Source: Pseudonocardia sp. CNS-004
Lineage (GTDB): Bacteria > Actinomycetota > Actinomycetes > Mycobacteriales > Pseudonocardiaceae
Assembly (NCBI GenBank): GCA_001942185.1
Contig: MKJV01000033.1
Span: 62,001-126,000, forward strand
Length of the DNA: 64,000 nt
Direction: 5' to 3'
Shown: piece after piece, positions 1 to 9,015 of the stretch
How the letters are laid out: every line of letters begins with the position of its first letter
Numbering within the stretch: position 1 is the stretch's first letter
The notes under the pieces: model-generated
The model's input: only the letters and a program-made list of their open reading frames with translations
Database searches by the model: none
Told to the model about the DNA's origin: nothing
Translations under genes and position numbers: made by a program

Positions 1-173
1 TCGTGATCGTCAGCCACGAGATCCCCGACCTCATGCGGCTGTGCTCGCGGGTGATCTGCATGTGCGAAGGGCGGGTGATCGCCGACGGGACGCCCGCGGA
101 GGTGGTGGCCGAGCCCCGGGTCGTCGAGGCGTACCTGGGGCGCGGCCCGGCCGGGCGGGGGGAGCGCGGATGA
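1..173 (+). CDS. livG: Branched-chain amino acid-type ABC transporter ATP-binding protein, C-terminal end only
   Basis: The gene enters from outside the window; only the last 56 or so codons are seen, in the frame that starts at base 3. The visible part has the H-loop region (IVSHEIPDLMRLCSRV) followed by a glycine-rich tail with CEGRVIADGTPAEVV, the usual C-terminal end of LivG-type ATPases. Its TGA overlaps the next ATG as ATGA, so it is translationally coupled to the second ATPase, which is the normal livG-livF order. The imported substrate cannot be read from this fragment. Confidence 0.85.
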   Translation, partial: VIVSHEIPDLMRLCSRVICMCEGRVIADGTPAEVVAEPRVVEAYLGRGPAGRGERG

Positions 174-916
174 GCGCCGCCGTGGAGACCATCGCGCCCG
201 TGCTGCGGATGACCGAAGTCGTGGCGGGCTACCACGCCAACGACCTGGTGCTCGACCGCGTCAGCATCGAGGTCCGGCCGGGGAAGGTCACGGTGGTGCT
301 CGGGCCGAACGGGTCGGGCAAGTCGACGTCGCTGCGGGTGCTCGCGGGGTTCCTCGAGGCCCGGTCCGGCTCGGTGACGCTCGGCGAGGACCCCCTCGAC
401 GGCCTGCCGCCGGCGGAGCGGCTCCGCCGCGGCGTCGCGCTGCTGCCGCAGGGCCGCTCGGTGTTCCCCGAGCTCGGCGTGCACGAGAACCTCCGGCTCG
501 GCGCCTGGGCGCTGCGTCGCGACCGGAAGAAGCTCGACGCGGCCGTCGCGGGGGTCTACGAGCGCTACCCGCGGCTGTGGCCGATGCGGGACCGTCCGGC
601 CGGGTCGCTGTCAGGCGGGCAGGCCCGGCTGCTGGAGTTCGGCCGGACGCTGATGCTCGACCCGGCGGTCGTGCTGATCGACGAGCCGTCGGTCGGGCTC
701 GCGCCGGTCGTCGTCGACGTGGTCTACGACGAGATCGTCCGGCTGAAGGAGGACGAGGGCCGCACGATCCTGCTCGTCGACCAGAACGTGGCGGCGGCGG
801 TCGACCTGGCCGACCACGTCTACACCCTCGCCTACGGCCGCAACCATCTCGACGGCCCGCGCGGCGAGTTCACCGGTCGTCTCGACGACCTGATCACGCA
901 GTGGCTGAACCTGTGA
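170..916 (+). CDS. livF: Branched-chain amino acid-type ABC transporter ATP-binding protein LivF
   Basis: This 248-residue ATPase powers a HAAT-family importer together with LivG and the LivH/LivM permeases. Walker A is GPNGSGKST at about residues 45-53, the ABC signature is LSGGQ near residue 150, Walker B is VVLIDEPS, and the switch region reads LLVDQN, which is typical of LivF where an H-loop histidine is replaced. The length is normal for the family. I chose the ATG at 170 because it overlaps the livG stop and puts the first conserved strand near residue 10; the frame is open further upstream but that part has no family resemblance. Downstream, livH starts 14 bases later. Confidence 0.93.
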   Translation: MSAAVETIAPVLRMTEVVAGYHANDLVLDRVSIEVRPGKVTVVLGPNGSGKSTSLRVLAGFLEARSGSVTLGEDPLDGLPPAERLRRGVALLPQGRSVFPELGVHENLRLGAWALRRDRKKLDAAVAGVYERYPRLWPMRDRPAGSLSGGQARLLEFGRTLMLDPAVVLIDEPSVGLAPVVVDVVYDEIVRLKEDEGRTILLVDQNVAAAVDLADHVYTLAYGRNHLDGPRGEFTGRLDDLITQWLNL

Positions 917-929
917 AGGGGGGACGGAG

Positions 930-1804
930 GTGACCGGACAACTGGCTCAGGCCCTGGTCAACGGTGTGCTCCTGGGGTGCGTCTACGCCGGGTTCGCCCT
1001 CGGGCTCACCCTCGTGATGGGCGTGCTCCGGATCGTCAACGTCGCGCACAGCGCCGTGCTGGTGATGGCGGCGCTCGTGTACTGGGAGCTGGTGAACTCT
1101 GCGGGCCTGGACCCGCTGCTCTCGGTCGTGCCGGTGGTCGTCCTGTTCTACGTCGTGGGGCTGGGCGTGCACCGCGGGCTGGTCGCCCGGCTGGCCCGCG
1201 AGCACGACTCGACGGTCCTGCTCGCGACGTTCGGCCTGATGGTCGTGATCGAGAGCGTGGCGGTGCTGATCTGGGCCACCGACCCGCGCAGCGTGCGGCT
1301 GGGCTACCTGGACGGCGTGCTGCGGTTCTGGTCGCTGGACCTGCCGCTCGGGCGGGTGGTGGCGGCGGCGGGCACGCTCGTGCTCGTCCTGGGCCTGCAC
1401 CTGCTGCTGACCCGCACGCTCACCGGCTCGGCGGTCCGCGCGATCGCGCAGAACCCCGATGTCGCGGGAATGGTCGGCATCGACGTGGCGCGGCTGGCGC
1501 GCACGTGTTCGCCGCGGGCACCGCGCTCGCGGCCTTCGGAGGCACCGCGCTCGCGATGGTCGCGCCGTTCAGCCCGCAGGAGCACATCCGGTGGCTCGCC
1601 TGGGCGTTCCTCGTGGTGATCATCGGCGGCTTCGGTTCGGTCGTCACCACGCTGCTCGCCGGGCTGGCGGTCGGCGTCGTCGAGTCGTTCGTCGGCGTGC
1701 TGCTGCCCTTCCAGTACACCTACCTCGTCCTGTACCTGCTGCTGGCGGTGGTTCTGCTGGTGCGCCGCGAGGGTCTTGCCGGTTCGACGTTGAGGACGGT
1801 GTGA
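930..1804 (+). CDS. livH: Branched-chain amino acid-type ABC transporter permease LivH (one frameshift near 1500)
   Basis: The first 188 or so residues (start GTG at 930, after GGGGGACGGAGG) carry the LivH pattern of hydrophobic segments and the stretch LTGSAVRAIAQNPDVAG that contacts the ATPase. The frame is lost near 1500, and the rest of the family sequence (HVFAAGTALAAFGG to LAGLAVGVVESF) continues in another frame to the TGA at 1802-1804. Adding one base in GGCGCGCACGTG gives a continuous permease of about 291 residues, the usual length, so a sequencing deletion is more likely than a real lesion. The protein forms the membrane channel with LivM. Confidence 0.85.
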
Positions 1805-1806
1805 CG

Positions 1807-2871
1807 ATGGCCCGCGACACGACGCTCGGTGACATCTCGCAGGACCTGCCGCAGGACACCGCGCTCGCCCCCGCCGTCGCCTCGGCGGCGGCCGGGCGGC
1901 GGGTGCCGCGGTGGGTCGGCCCGGCCGCCACCGTCGCCGTGCTGGCCTGCCTCCTGTTCATGCCGCAGGCCCTCGGGCTCGGCGGCCTCACGACGGCGAC
2001 GACCGTGCTGATGTACGCCGTGGTCGCGCTCGGCTGGAACCTGCTGGGCGGGGCCGGCGGCTACCTCAACTTCGGCATGGCCGTGTTCTTCGGCGCGGGC
2101 GTCTACACGGCGGCCGCGCTGAACGCCCTCGGCTGGGGCCTGTGGGCGGGGCTGGTCCCCGCGGTGGTCGTCGCGACCCTGATCGCCGTCCCCGTCGGCC
2201 TCGTGACACTACGCCTGCGCGGCTACTTCTTCGCGATCTTCACGCTGGTGCTGACGTTCCTCGCGCAGATCGTGGTGCGGAACTCGCCGTGGCTCGGCGG
2301 CGCCGAGGGCCTCTACACGACCGTCGACACCACCGGCGGGCCGCGGGCGCTGGCCGCGACCTTCTACTACGCGCTGCTGGGGCTCGTGGTGCTGGCCGCC
2401 GCCGTCGCGTTCCTCGTCGAGCACTCCACGCTCGGCCACGCGCTGCGCGCGATCCGCGAGGACGAGGACGCCGCGGTCGTGCTCGGCGTGCGGACGGTGG
2501 GCGTCAAGATGCGGGCGCTGCTCATCGGGGCGGCGCTCGCCGGGGCCGCCGGGGCCGTCTACGCCTTCCTGACCGGCTATGTGGAGCCGAACGGCGCTTT
2601 CGACGTGTCGTTCTCCCTCGACATCGTGCTCGTGTGCGTCATCGGCGGGCTGGGCACGTGGCGAGGGCCGCTCATCGGGGCGGCCGTGGTCGTGCTGCTG
2701 GAGCAGTGGCTGCGCACCGCGATCGTCGACCTCGGTGCGTGGGGCCTCGACATCCCGGCCGAGGCGAACCGCGTGGTGCTCGGGGTGCTGCTGATCGTCT
2801 TCGCGCTCTTCGCCCGGCGCGGGATCGCCGGGCTCTTCCAGCGCCGGCGCGGCCGGGTCGTCGGCGTGTGA
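1807..2871 (+). CDS. livM: Branched-chain amino acid-type ABC transporter permease LivM
   Basis: This intact 354-residue membrane protein has about nine to ten hydrophobic segments. It carries the LivM hallmark WNLLGGAGGYLNFGMAVFFG near residue 80 and the EAA-like loop HALRAIREDEDAAVVLGV that docks on the ATPases. The ATG at 1807 lies two bases after the livH stop. The first 40 residues form a polar N-terminal extension before the first membrane span. It is the second permease of the importer; no periplasmic binding protein gene is seen in the window, so that gene probably lies upstream of base 1. Confidence 0.92.
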   Translation: MARDTTLGDISQDLPQDTALAPAVASAAAGRRVPRWVGPAATVAVLACLLFMPQALGLGGLTTATTVLMYAVVALGWNLLGGAGGYLNFGMAVFFGAGVYTAAALNALGWGLWAGLVPAVVVATLIAVPVGLVTLRLRGYFFAIFTLVLTFLAQIVVRNSPWLGGAEGLYTTVDTTGGPRALAATFYYALLGLVVLAAAVAFLVEHSTLGHALRAIREDEDAAVVLGVRTVGVKMRALLIGAALAGAAGAVYAFLTGYVEPNGAFDVSFSLDIVLVCVIGGLGTWRGPLIGAAVVVLLEQWLRTAIVDLGAWGLDIPAEANRVVLGVLLIVFALFARRGIAGLFQRRRGRVVGV

Positions 2872-2920
2872 GACCCCGTTGCGGCGGACAGACCTGAACG
2901 AACACGAAGGAGTGGGACTG

Positions 2921-4333
2921 GTGGATGCGCAACGGGTGCTGTTCAGGAACGGCACCGTGATCACGATGGACCCGGCCCTCGGGGATCTCCCGACCGGCGA
3001 CGTCCTGGTGAACGGCCAGGTCATCGAGGCCGTGGGTCCCGACCTCGGCGACGTGGACGCCGAGGTCGTCGACGCGACCGGGAAGATCGTCATGCCCGGC
3101 TTCGTCGACACCCACCGGCACACCTGGCAGGCCCCGCTGCGGGGCATCGCGGCGGACTGGACGCTCGGCCAGTACATGACCGGCCTGCACCTGGGGCTCA
3201 GCGGCATGTTCCGGCCCGAGGACACCTACGCGGGCAACCTGCTGGGCGCGGTGGAGGCGCTGGAGAGCGGCATCACGACGCTGCTCGACTGGTCGCACAA
3301 CGTCAACACCGCCGAGCACTGCGACGGGGCCGTCGCCGGGCTGCACGACTCGGGCATCCGCGCCGTCTTCGCCCACGGCGGCGGGGCGCACATGTACCAG
3401 GTGCCGAGCACCGTGAAGCACGACGAGGACGTCCGCCGCGTGCGCGACGAGTACTTCTCCTCCGACGACCAGCTGGTCACGATGGCGATGGCCCTGCGCG
3501 GCCCGCAGTTCGCCACGCTCGACGTCACCGTGCACGACCTCGCGCTGGCCCGCGAGCTGGGCTTGCTCGTCACGATGCACGTGGGCGACGGGGAGTGGGG
3601 TCGCAGCCGGCCGGTGGCGCGGATGCACGAGCGCGGCGTGCTCGGCTCCGACGTCACCTACGTGCACTGCAACACCCTGGCTGACGATGAGCTGCAGATC
3701 ATCGCCGACACCGGCGGGACCGCATCGCTGTCGCCGGACATCGAGATGCAGATGGGCCACGGCTGGCCGGCTACGGGACGGCTCATGGCGGTCGGCGTAC
3801 GCCCGAGCCTCTCGATCGACACGTGCGTCTCCAACGGCGGCCACATGTTCGGGACGATGCGCGTCACCCTCGCGACCCAACGGGCGATCGACAATCAACA
3901 GCCTGGGGCCAGCGATCGCTCTGCCGTCACGCTCACCGCCCGTGATGTGCTCTCGTTCGCCACGATCGACGGGGCCCGCGCGTGCGGCCTCGAGGACAAG
4001 GTGGGCAGCCTCGTACCGGGCAAGCAGGCCGACGTCGTCGTCCTCGACGCCTGCACTCCCGCCCTGTCGCCGCTGAACAACCCGATCGGCCAGGTCGTGT
4101 ATGCGGCGCACCCGGGGCTGGTGGACATTGTCATGGTGGCCGGGCGGTTCGTGAAGCGCCGCGGCGCGATGATCGGTGGCGTTGCACAGCGGGCCCGCGA
4201 CCTCGGCATCGCGTCCCGGGATGCTCTCTTCGAGCGTGCCGCGGCGGCCGACGCTCTGGCGGCAGCGCGCATCGGTGGTGATTGGCACCCTGAGCCCCTG
4301 GTGACCTCCTCATCGTCCCCGGAGCTCGCGTGA
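2921..4333 (+). CDS. Amidohydrolase of the TrzN/AtzB/cytosine-deaminase-like group
   Basis: This 470-residue metal-dependent hydrolase of the amidohydrolase superfamily has an N-terminal beta-sandwich (LFRNGTVITMDP), then the metal motif DTHRHTW (His65 and His67 from the GTG start). Further motifs are TMHVGD, VHCNTL and the late acidic motif LSIDTCVSNGG, which replace the third and fourth ligands as in triazine hydrolases and guanine/cytosine deaminases. The GTG at 2921 follows GAAGGAG by eight bases and was preferred to an open but non-conserved upstream extension. The gene follows the importer directly, so it may deaminate or dechlorinate the imported nitrogen heterocycle or amide (inference). 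The substrate cannot be named from sequence. Confidence 0.85.
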   Translation: MDAQRVLFRNGTVITMDPALGDLPTGDVLVNGQVIEAVGPDLGDVDAEVVDATGKIVMPGFVDTHRHTWQAPLRGIAADWTLGQYMTGLHLGLSGMFRPEDTYAGNLLGAVEALESGITTLLDWSHNVNTAEHCDGAVAGLHDSGIRAVFAHGGGAHMYQVPSTVKHDEDVRRVRDEYFSSDDQLVTMAMALRGPQFATLDVTVHDLALARELGLLVTMHVGDGEWGRSRPVARMHERGVLGSDVTYVHCNTLADDELQIIADTGGTASLSPDIEMQMGHGWPATGRLMAVGVRPSLSIDTCVSNGGHMFGTMRVTLATQRAIDNQQPGASDRSAVTLTARDVLSFATIDGARACGLEDKVGSLVPGKQADVVVLDACTPALSPLNNPIGQVVYAAHPGLVDIVMVAGRFVKRRGAMIGGVAQRARDLGIASRDALFERAAAADALAAARIGGDWHPEPLVTSSSSPELA

Positions 4334-5144
4334 TGACCCCGTCCGTCCCCAGAAGATCCGGCGTGGCGATCGATTTGCATAACCGATTTGCTCTTGTGAC
4401 CGGCGGCGCGGGTGGCCTCGGCCGCGCCTGCGCCGCTGCGTTAGCCCGGGCGGGCGCCGCTGTGTTGATCGCGGACCTCCCAGGTGAGCGACTCGAGTCG
4501 ACCGTCGCGGCTCTCGCTCCGATGGGCGAGGTCACTGCATTGCCGATCGACCTCTCCGACATGGCCAACTGTGAACTGCTCCCGACTCGTGCCGTGCACG
4601 CGGTGGGAGCTGGACATCTGGACGTGCTGGTCAACGCGGTTGGGGTCATGCGGACGCAGCCGATGCACACCGTCACCTCCGAGCAGTGGCGCAAGACCAT
4701 GACGATCAATCTCGACGGGGTGTTCACCACCATCCGCAGCGCCGCACCGATCATGCCGTCGGGCACCGGCAGCATTGTCACGTTGTCGTCGGTCGCCGGC
4801 CGCTCGGGCCGGGCCAATGCTGTCGACTACGCGGCCTCGAAGGCTGCCCTGCTGTCCCTGACGAAGTCAGCGGCGCTCGCCTACGCACCTGCGGTCCGGG
4901 TCAACGCGGTCTGTCCCGGCGTGGTTCTGACCGACATGTGGTCCGGTATCGTCGCAGACGCGACCGGGAGTTCGGTCCGGGCGCGGGGCACGCGTACCTG
5001 ACCGACATCGCGGCCCGCACCCCGATGCAGCGGGTCGGCGAGCCGCGTGAGGTCGCGGATGTCGTCGCGTTCCTCGCAAGCGACCTTGCGTCGTTCGTCA
5101 CCGGGCAGGCGTTGAACGTCGATGGTGGCTTCGAGATGGATTGA
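4333..5144 (+). CDS. Short-chain dehydrogenase/reductase (one frameshift near 4970)
   Basis: This classical SDR has the cofactor motif [10 protein letters not shown] near residue 20, the N-A-G-like strand VLVNAVG, a catalytic serine in TLSSVAG and YAASK (Tyr and Lys of the active site). After [21 protein letters not shown] the frame is lost; the family C-terminus ([25 protein letters not shown] and NVDGGFEMD) continues in another frame to 5144. One added base in GACCGGGAGTTCGG restores about 270 residues. The ATG overlaps the amidohydrolase stop as TGATG; an alternative GTG lies at 4330. Bases here are somewhat less GC-rich in the first 100 bases than in the neighbours. The substrate is unknown. 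Confidence 0.82.
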
Positions 5145-5244
5145 CCACCCGGGCGTTTCTGTGCTCCGTAGACGGTCGGGCAGGCAGGCGTGGCGAGGAC
5201 CTCGGTCGCGCCCCGGGGCCGCACCCGGTCGCGCCGACGGCCGC

Positions 5245-5400
5245 GACGACGTTGCGCTGATGCGGGAGTTCGGAATCGGCTCGCACTGGTTCTCGACGGC
5301 GTGGCCGCGGCTGTAGCCGCAGGGGCGCGGCCCGCTGCACCCCGGCGGCGTCGACAGGGTCAGCTGTTGGACCGACTGCGCCCTCCTGGCCATCCACGAC
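5245..5400 (+). pseudogene. Remnant of a family 1 beta-glucosidase
   Basis: A short open stretch reads DDVALMREFGIGSHWFSTAWPRL, then a TAG stop, then PQGRGPLHPGGVDRV. This matches the GH1 core segment in which an aspartate-rich helix is followed by the F/Y-R-F-S-x-A-W-P-R strand and G-x-G-P-x-N-x-x-G-x-D. The usual arginine of the RFS motif is a tryptophan here (HWFS), there is an in-frame stop, and neither catalytic glutamate region follows. It is a degraded scrap with no function, in 485 bases (5145-5629) that hold no intact gene. The rest of that stretch shows nothing I can assign. Confidence 0.6.
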
Positions 5401-5629
5401 GCGGGCGGCCACGACCTCGTGGTGGGCCGTGGTGGGACTTGAGTCGTACTGGCTGCAACCTCCGATGGTCTGCGGCGGCAGCTAAGAATGGCACCACCCA
5501 TTGTGAGGCACCGCGTGGGAGGGACGCCGGATCGCCCCGGGCATCGAGACGACCTCGTGGTGCGAGGAGGCCGGCACTCTCGTCTCCATCATCTGGTATC
5601 TGAATTCACAGACCAGACCACGCACCGCA

Positions 5630-5980
5630 ATGAGGTGGCGGCGGATGTCCTGTTCCCCCCTGGTCGACCGGCACCAGGAGCTGCTGACGGCCGGGGCGGG
5701 CAATGCCGAGATGGTCGCGTGCGACCGCGCCTTCCACATCGCGATCGTCAGCGCGGTCGGCAACACGGAGCTGACCGACCTCTACCGCTCGATGGGGGAT
5801 CGCCAGCAGCGCACCGGGGTCACGTCGTTCAGCCTCATCCCCGGCCGGGCCGAGATCGCGGTCCCGCACGACCGCCGCATCGCCGAGGCGCTCAAGCGGT
5901 TCGACCTCGACGAGGCCGAGGAGGCGCTGCGCGAGCACCTCGAACGGCTCGCCCCGGACCTGGAGCGGTACCTGCCGTGA
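5630..5980 (+). pseudogene. Truncated GntR/FCD-family regulator, ligand-binding domain only
   Basis: From about 5660 the frame reads LVDRHQELLTAGAGNAEMVACDRAFHIAIVSAVGN and ends HRRIAEAL and LDEAEEALREHLERL. That is the all-helical FCD domain of FadR-type regulators with its metal-binding histidines (D-x-x-F-H and the HDRR loop). The N-terminal winged helix is missing: upstream codons in this frame contain a stop and the DNA there is the beta-glucosidase scar. The ATG at 5630 is only the first in frame and its first ten residues are unrelated to the family. It is most likely a broken gene rather than a working protein without a DNA-binding domain. Confidence 0.7.
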
Positions 5981-6003
5981 CCGGTCGGGTCCAGGCAGGT
6001 CGG

Positions 6004-6992
6004 TCAGGGCAGGTCGACGGCGACCCGTGCGGCCCGCCCGGCGCCGCCCCCGGCCGGCACGACCCGGCTGACGCAGGTGCACAGCGACCTGCCGCTCGCC
6101 TGCTGGCGCCGGCTGAGGAAGACGTCGCGGTGGTCGACTACCCCGTCGACGTCCAGGATCGTCACCTCGCAGAGCCCGCACTCGCCCTTGCGGCAGTCGT
6201 ACATCATCTCGCGCCGGCGGACTCGAGCGCCTCGAGCAGTGACCGCTCGGGCGGGACCTCTACCTCGATCCCCAGCCGGGGCACCTGGACGACGAACCGG
6301 TCCTCCGGCGACCGCCCGCCGTCGCCGAAGGTCTCGAACCGGAGCCGGACCGGGTTGTGCCCGGCCGCGTCCCAGGCCTCCGTCACCGCCCGCATGAGCG
6401 GGATCGGCCCGCACATGTAGAGGGTGGTGTCGTCGCCGCAGCCGCCGACCAGCGCGGCGACGTCGAGGCGGCCGTGCTCGGCGTCCACGTGCGTGACGAG
6501 GCGGTCGCCGTGCTCCCCGGACAGCCGCTCCAGGTAGGCCATGGCATCGCGGCGGCGCCCGGCGTACACGAGGCGGTAGTCGGCGCCGCGGCGGCGCAGC
6601 CGGTCGGCCATGCCCAGCAGCGGGGTGATCCCGATGCCACCGGCGAGCAGGAGTACGCGCCCGCCGGTGTGGCGGAGCGGGAAGTCCTGCAGCGGGGGAG
6701 TGACCCGCAGGACGTCCCCGGGGCTCAGGCCGTGCATGAATGCCGAGCCACCGCGGCTGGTCGGCGAGCGGTGGACGGTGAGCGCGAGCGTGCACCGCGC
6801 CGGATCGGCCTCCACCACCGAGTAGGACCGCACGTCGGGCCGCCCGCCGATCTCCACGCGGACGTCGACGTGGGTACCCGGGTCGGCGGCGGCCGGCTCG
6901 GGCAGCTCGAGCTCGATGCGCCGGATGCCGGTCGCGACGCAGGCGACCGCGGCGACCCGCGCCTCGATCCACGTCTGCCGCTGCCCCCTCAT
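6004..6992 (-). CDS. Oxygenase reductase of the VanB/phthalate dioxygenase reductase type (one frameshift near 6210)
   Basis: This electron-transfer partner of the Rieske oxygenase next to it should pass electrons from NAD(P)H through flavin to a plant-type 2Fe-2S cluster. Domains in order: flavin-binding barrel with RSYSV, NAD-binding domain with LLLAGGIGITPLLGMA and YMCGP, then after the break a ferredoxin domain with CRKGECGLC and a fourth cysteine in SLCTC. The ferredoxin part is in a different frame from the first two domains; one added base after LLEALESAG restores about 328 residues, normal for PDR-type reductases. The ATG overlaps the oxygenase stop (ATGA), so it is the last gene of the gentisate operon. 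Confidence 0.86.
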
Positions 6993-8111
6993 CCGACCGC
7001 GGCCCGCGTCGGCACCGCCGCCGGCCCGGCCGCGCGCGGGTCTCCTCGGCGACCATCCGGTCGAGGATGCGCCGGACCCACATGCTTCCGGCGTCGATGT
7101 TGAGGTTGTAGAAGGTGTGGTCGGGGTTCGCGTCCATCGCCTTCTGCTGCGCCTCGAGCATCCGGACGTCCTCTCCGAACACCCGCCGCACGCCTTCCCG
7201 GTGCAGGGTCGTGATGCGCTGGTCACGGAGGTGGTAGTCGCGGACGAACGCCCAGAAGTAGTGGCAGGTCCCGTCCTCGGCCGGGGTGAGGGTGTTGAGG
7301 ACGTAGCACGAGACGCCCTGGCTCCGGTCGCCCTGCGGCGCACCCGTGCCGGCCTTCGCGACGCCGACGTCGATCCGGATGGTCGAGGGCGCCTCGAAGG
7401 TGATGATCTGCCACCGGTCGACGCGGCCCCGGTAGTCGGGGAAGCGGTGCCCGAGGTTCGTGACCCAGAACGGCGGCGGCTCGATGTCGAGCATCCAGCG
7501 GCTGATGGTCGCCGTGCGGTCGGAGTGGCCGGACTCGAACCCCGACGTGCTGATGGCGTCGCTGCCGATGCTCGTGCTGTGGACGAACTCCTCGTGGGTG
7601 AGGTCCATCAGGTTGTCCAGCACCAGCCGGTGGTCGCAGGCGAGGGTGAGGGTGTCGCCGTCGCCCGCCCACTCCGGGTCGTCGTTCCAGTGCATGTCCG
7701 GCACGAGGTCGGGGTCCGCGGCGTCCGGGTCGCCCGGCCACACCCAGACGTAGCGGTGCCGCTCGACCACCGGGTAGGACCGGACCGACGCGCTCGGGTT
7801 GATCGTCTCCTGGGCCGGCATGAAGGTGCACCGGCCGTCGCCGTCGAAGCGGATGCCGTGGTAGGGGCACTGCACCTCGTCGGCGCCCACGAGCGTGCCG
7901 AGGGACAGCGGCGCGAGCCGGTGCCAGCAGGCGTCGTCGAGGGCGAGGCCCGGCCCTGCGCGGTGCGGTAGAGGGCCAGTGGCCGGCCCGCGATCGTGCG
8001 GGCCAGCAGCCTGCGCCCGAGCTCGTGGTCCCAGGCTGCGACGTACCAGGCGTTGCGGGGGTACGCCGGGGTGCTCGTTCCCGTTCCGGTGCTGGACGGG
8101 GTCGTCGGCAT
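6989..8111 (-). CDS. Rieske non-haem iron oxygenase, VanA-like O-demethylase type (frameshifts near 7957 and 7030)
   Basis: The oxygenase component has an N-terminal Rieske domain with CWHR and CPYHG (C-x-H and C-x2-H) at the cluster site, and a catalytic domain with NLMDLTHEEFVHSTSIG, which contains the D/N-x2-H-x4-H iron ligands of vanillate demethylase-like enzymes. The start ATG at 8111 is preceded by CGAGGAG. The Rieske part and the first 60 residues are in different frames; a second break falls near the end, after which the stop would be the TGA that overlaps the reductase ATG. About 373 residues result. In an operon with gentisate genes it could demethylate a methoxybenzoate to 3-hydroxybenzoate or a similar acid (inference). 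Confidence 0.84.
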
Positions 8112-8131
8112 CGCGTCTCCTCGGTCCGGGG

Positions 8132-8989
8132 TCAGGAGCGGTCGGCGGGGAAGGGGAACGGGACGGCGCCGTCCGCGGTGACCGTCACCGACAGCCGGCC
8201 GACCCGCTCCAGCTCCATCGTCACGGTGTCGCCGTCGACGATCGGGCTGACGCCTGCCGGGGTGCCGGTGGAGATGACGTCGCCGGGGAGCAGGGCGTGA
8301 CGCTCGACGCGTACGCGACGAAGCGTGCGGCGCTCCAGATCAGGTCGCGGGTGTTGCCCTTCTGCCGGACCTCGTCGTTGGTCCAGAGCGTGAACCCGAC
8401 GGCCTCCGGGTCGCCCAGCTCGTCGGGCGTGACGATCCACGGGCCGAGCGGGGTGAACGTCTCGTAGGACTTGCGCATCGACCGTTCCTCGGTGCCCCGC
8501 ATGGTGACGTCGATGAGCGCCGTGTAGCCCGCGACGTGGTCGAGCGCCCGTTCCGGAGTGACGTTCCGCGCGGTGCGCCCGATGACGAGGGCGAACTCGG
8601 CCTCGTGGTCAATCCGGCGGTCGTTGAACGGGAGGCGGACGGTCCCGCCGTGCCCGATGAGCGAGCTCGGGGCCTTGAGGAAGAAGCCGAGCGCGTTGAT
8701 GTCGCCCTTGAGCTTCATCTCCTCGCGGTGGTCCACGTAGTTCACCGGAGCCGCGAGGATCTTGCTGGGGTCCGGGACGGGGGGCCTGCAGCTCGACCTC
8801 GGCCAGCGGCAGCCGGGGCCCGCCTGCGGCCAGGCGCGCGGCCTCGGTGAGCAGCGCGGGGCCCGCCGCGAGCAGCCGGCGCATCCGGCTGATGCCCTCG
8901 GCGGCCGGGACGAGGTCGGAGACGTCGACGAGGTGGGCGTCGTCCACGACGACGCCGATCCGGTCGTCGGCGAAGGTCGCAAGTCGCAT
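8132..8989 (-). CDS. Fumarylacetoacetate hydrolase-family enzyme, probable fumarylpyruvate hydrolase (frameshifts near 8785 and 8300)
   Basis: The N-terminus (MRLATFADDRIGVVVDD) leads to the FAH core: KILAAPVNYVDHREEM, the metal site around EAEFALVIGRTARNV, and GDVISTGTPAGVSP near the C-terminus. Three pieces in three frames join into about 285 residues when one base is added at each of two points, which is the family length. In the gentisate route the ring is cut to maleylpyruvate, isomerised to fumarylpyruvate and split by an FAH enzyme into fumarate and pyruvate; this gene sits in that operon and is the natural candidate. I do not see a separate maleylpyruvate isomerase. Confidence 0.82.
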
Positions 8990-9015
8990 GGTGTCGTTCC
9001 TCGGGGTCGGGGCCG

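Noticed and set aside
930..1804. Programmed ribosomal frameshift in the permease gene
   Set aside because: No slippery heptamer or downstream structure is evident, and the same one-base pattern occurs in dozens of unrelated genes here.
2209..4288. Long minus-strand frames opposite the permease and amidohydrolase genes
   Set aside because: They mirror genes with clear motifs on the plus strand and have no start context or conserved features.
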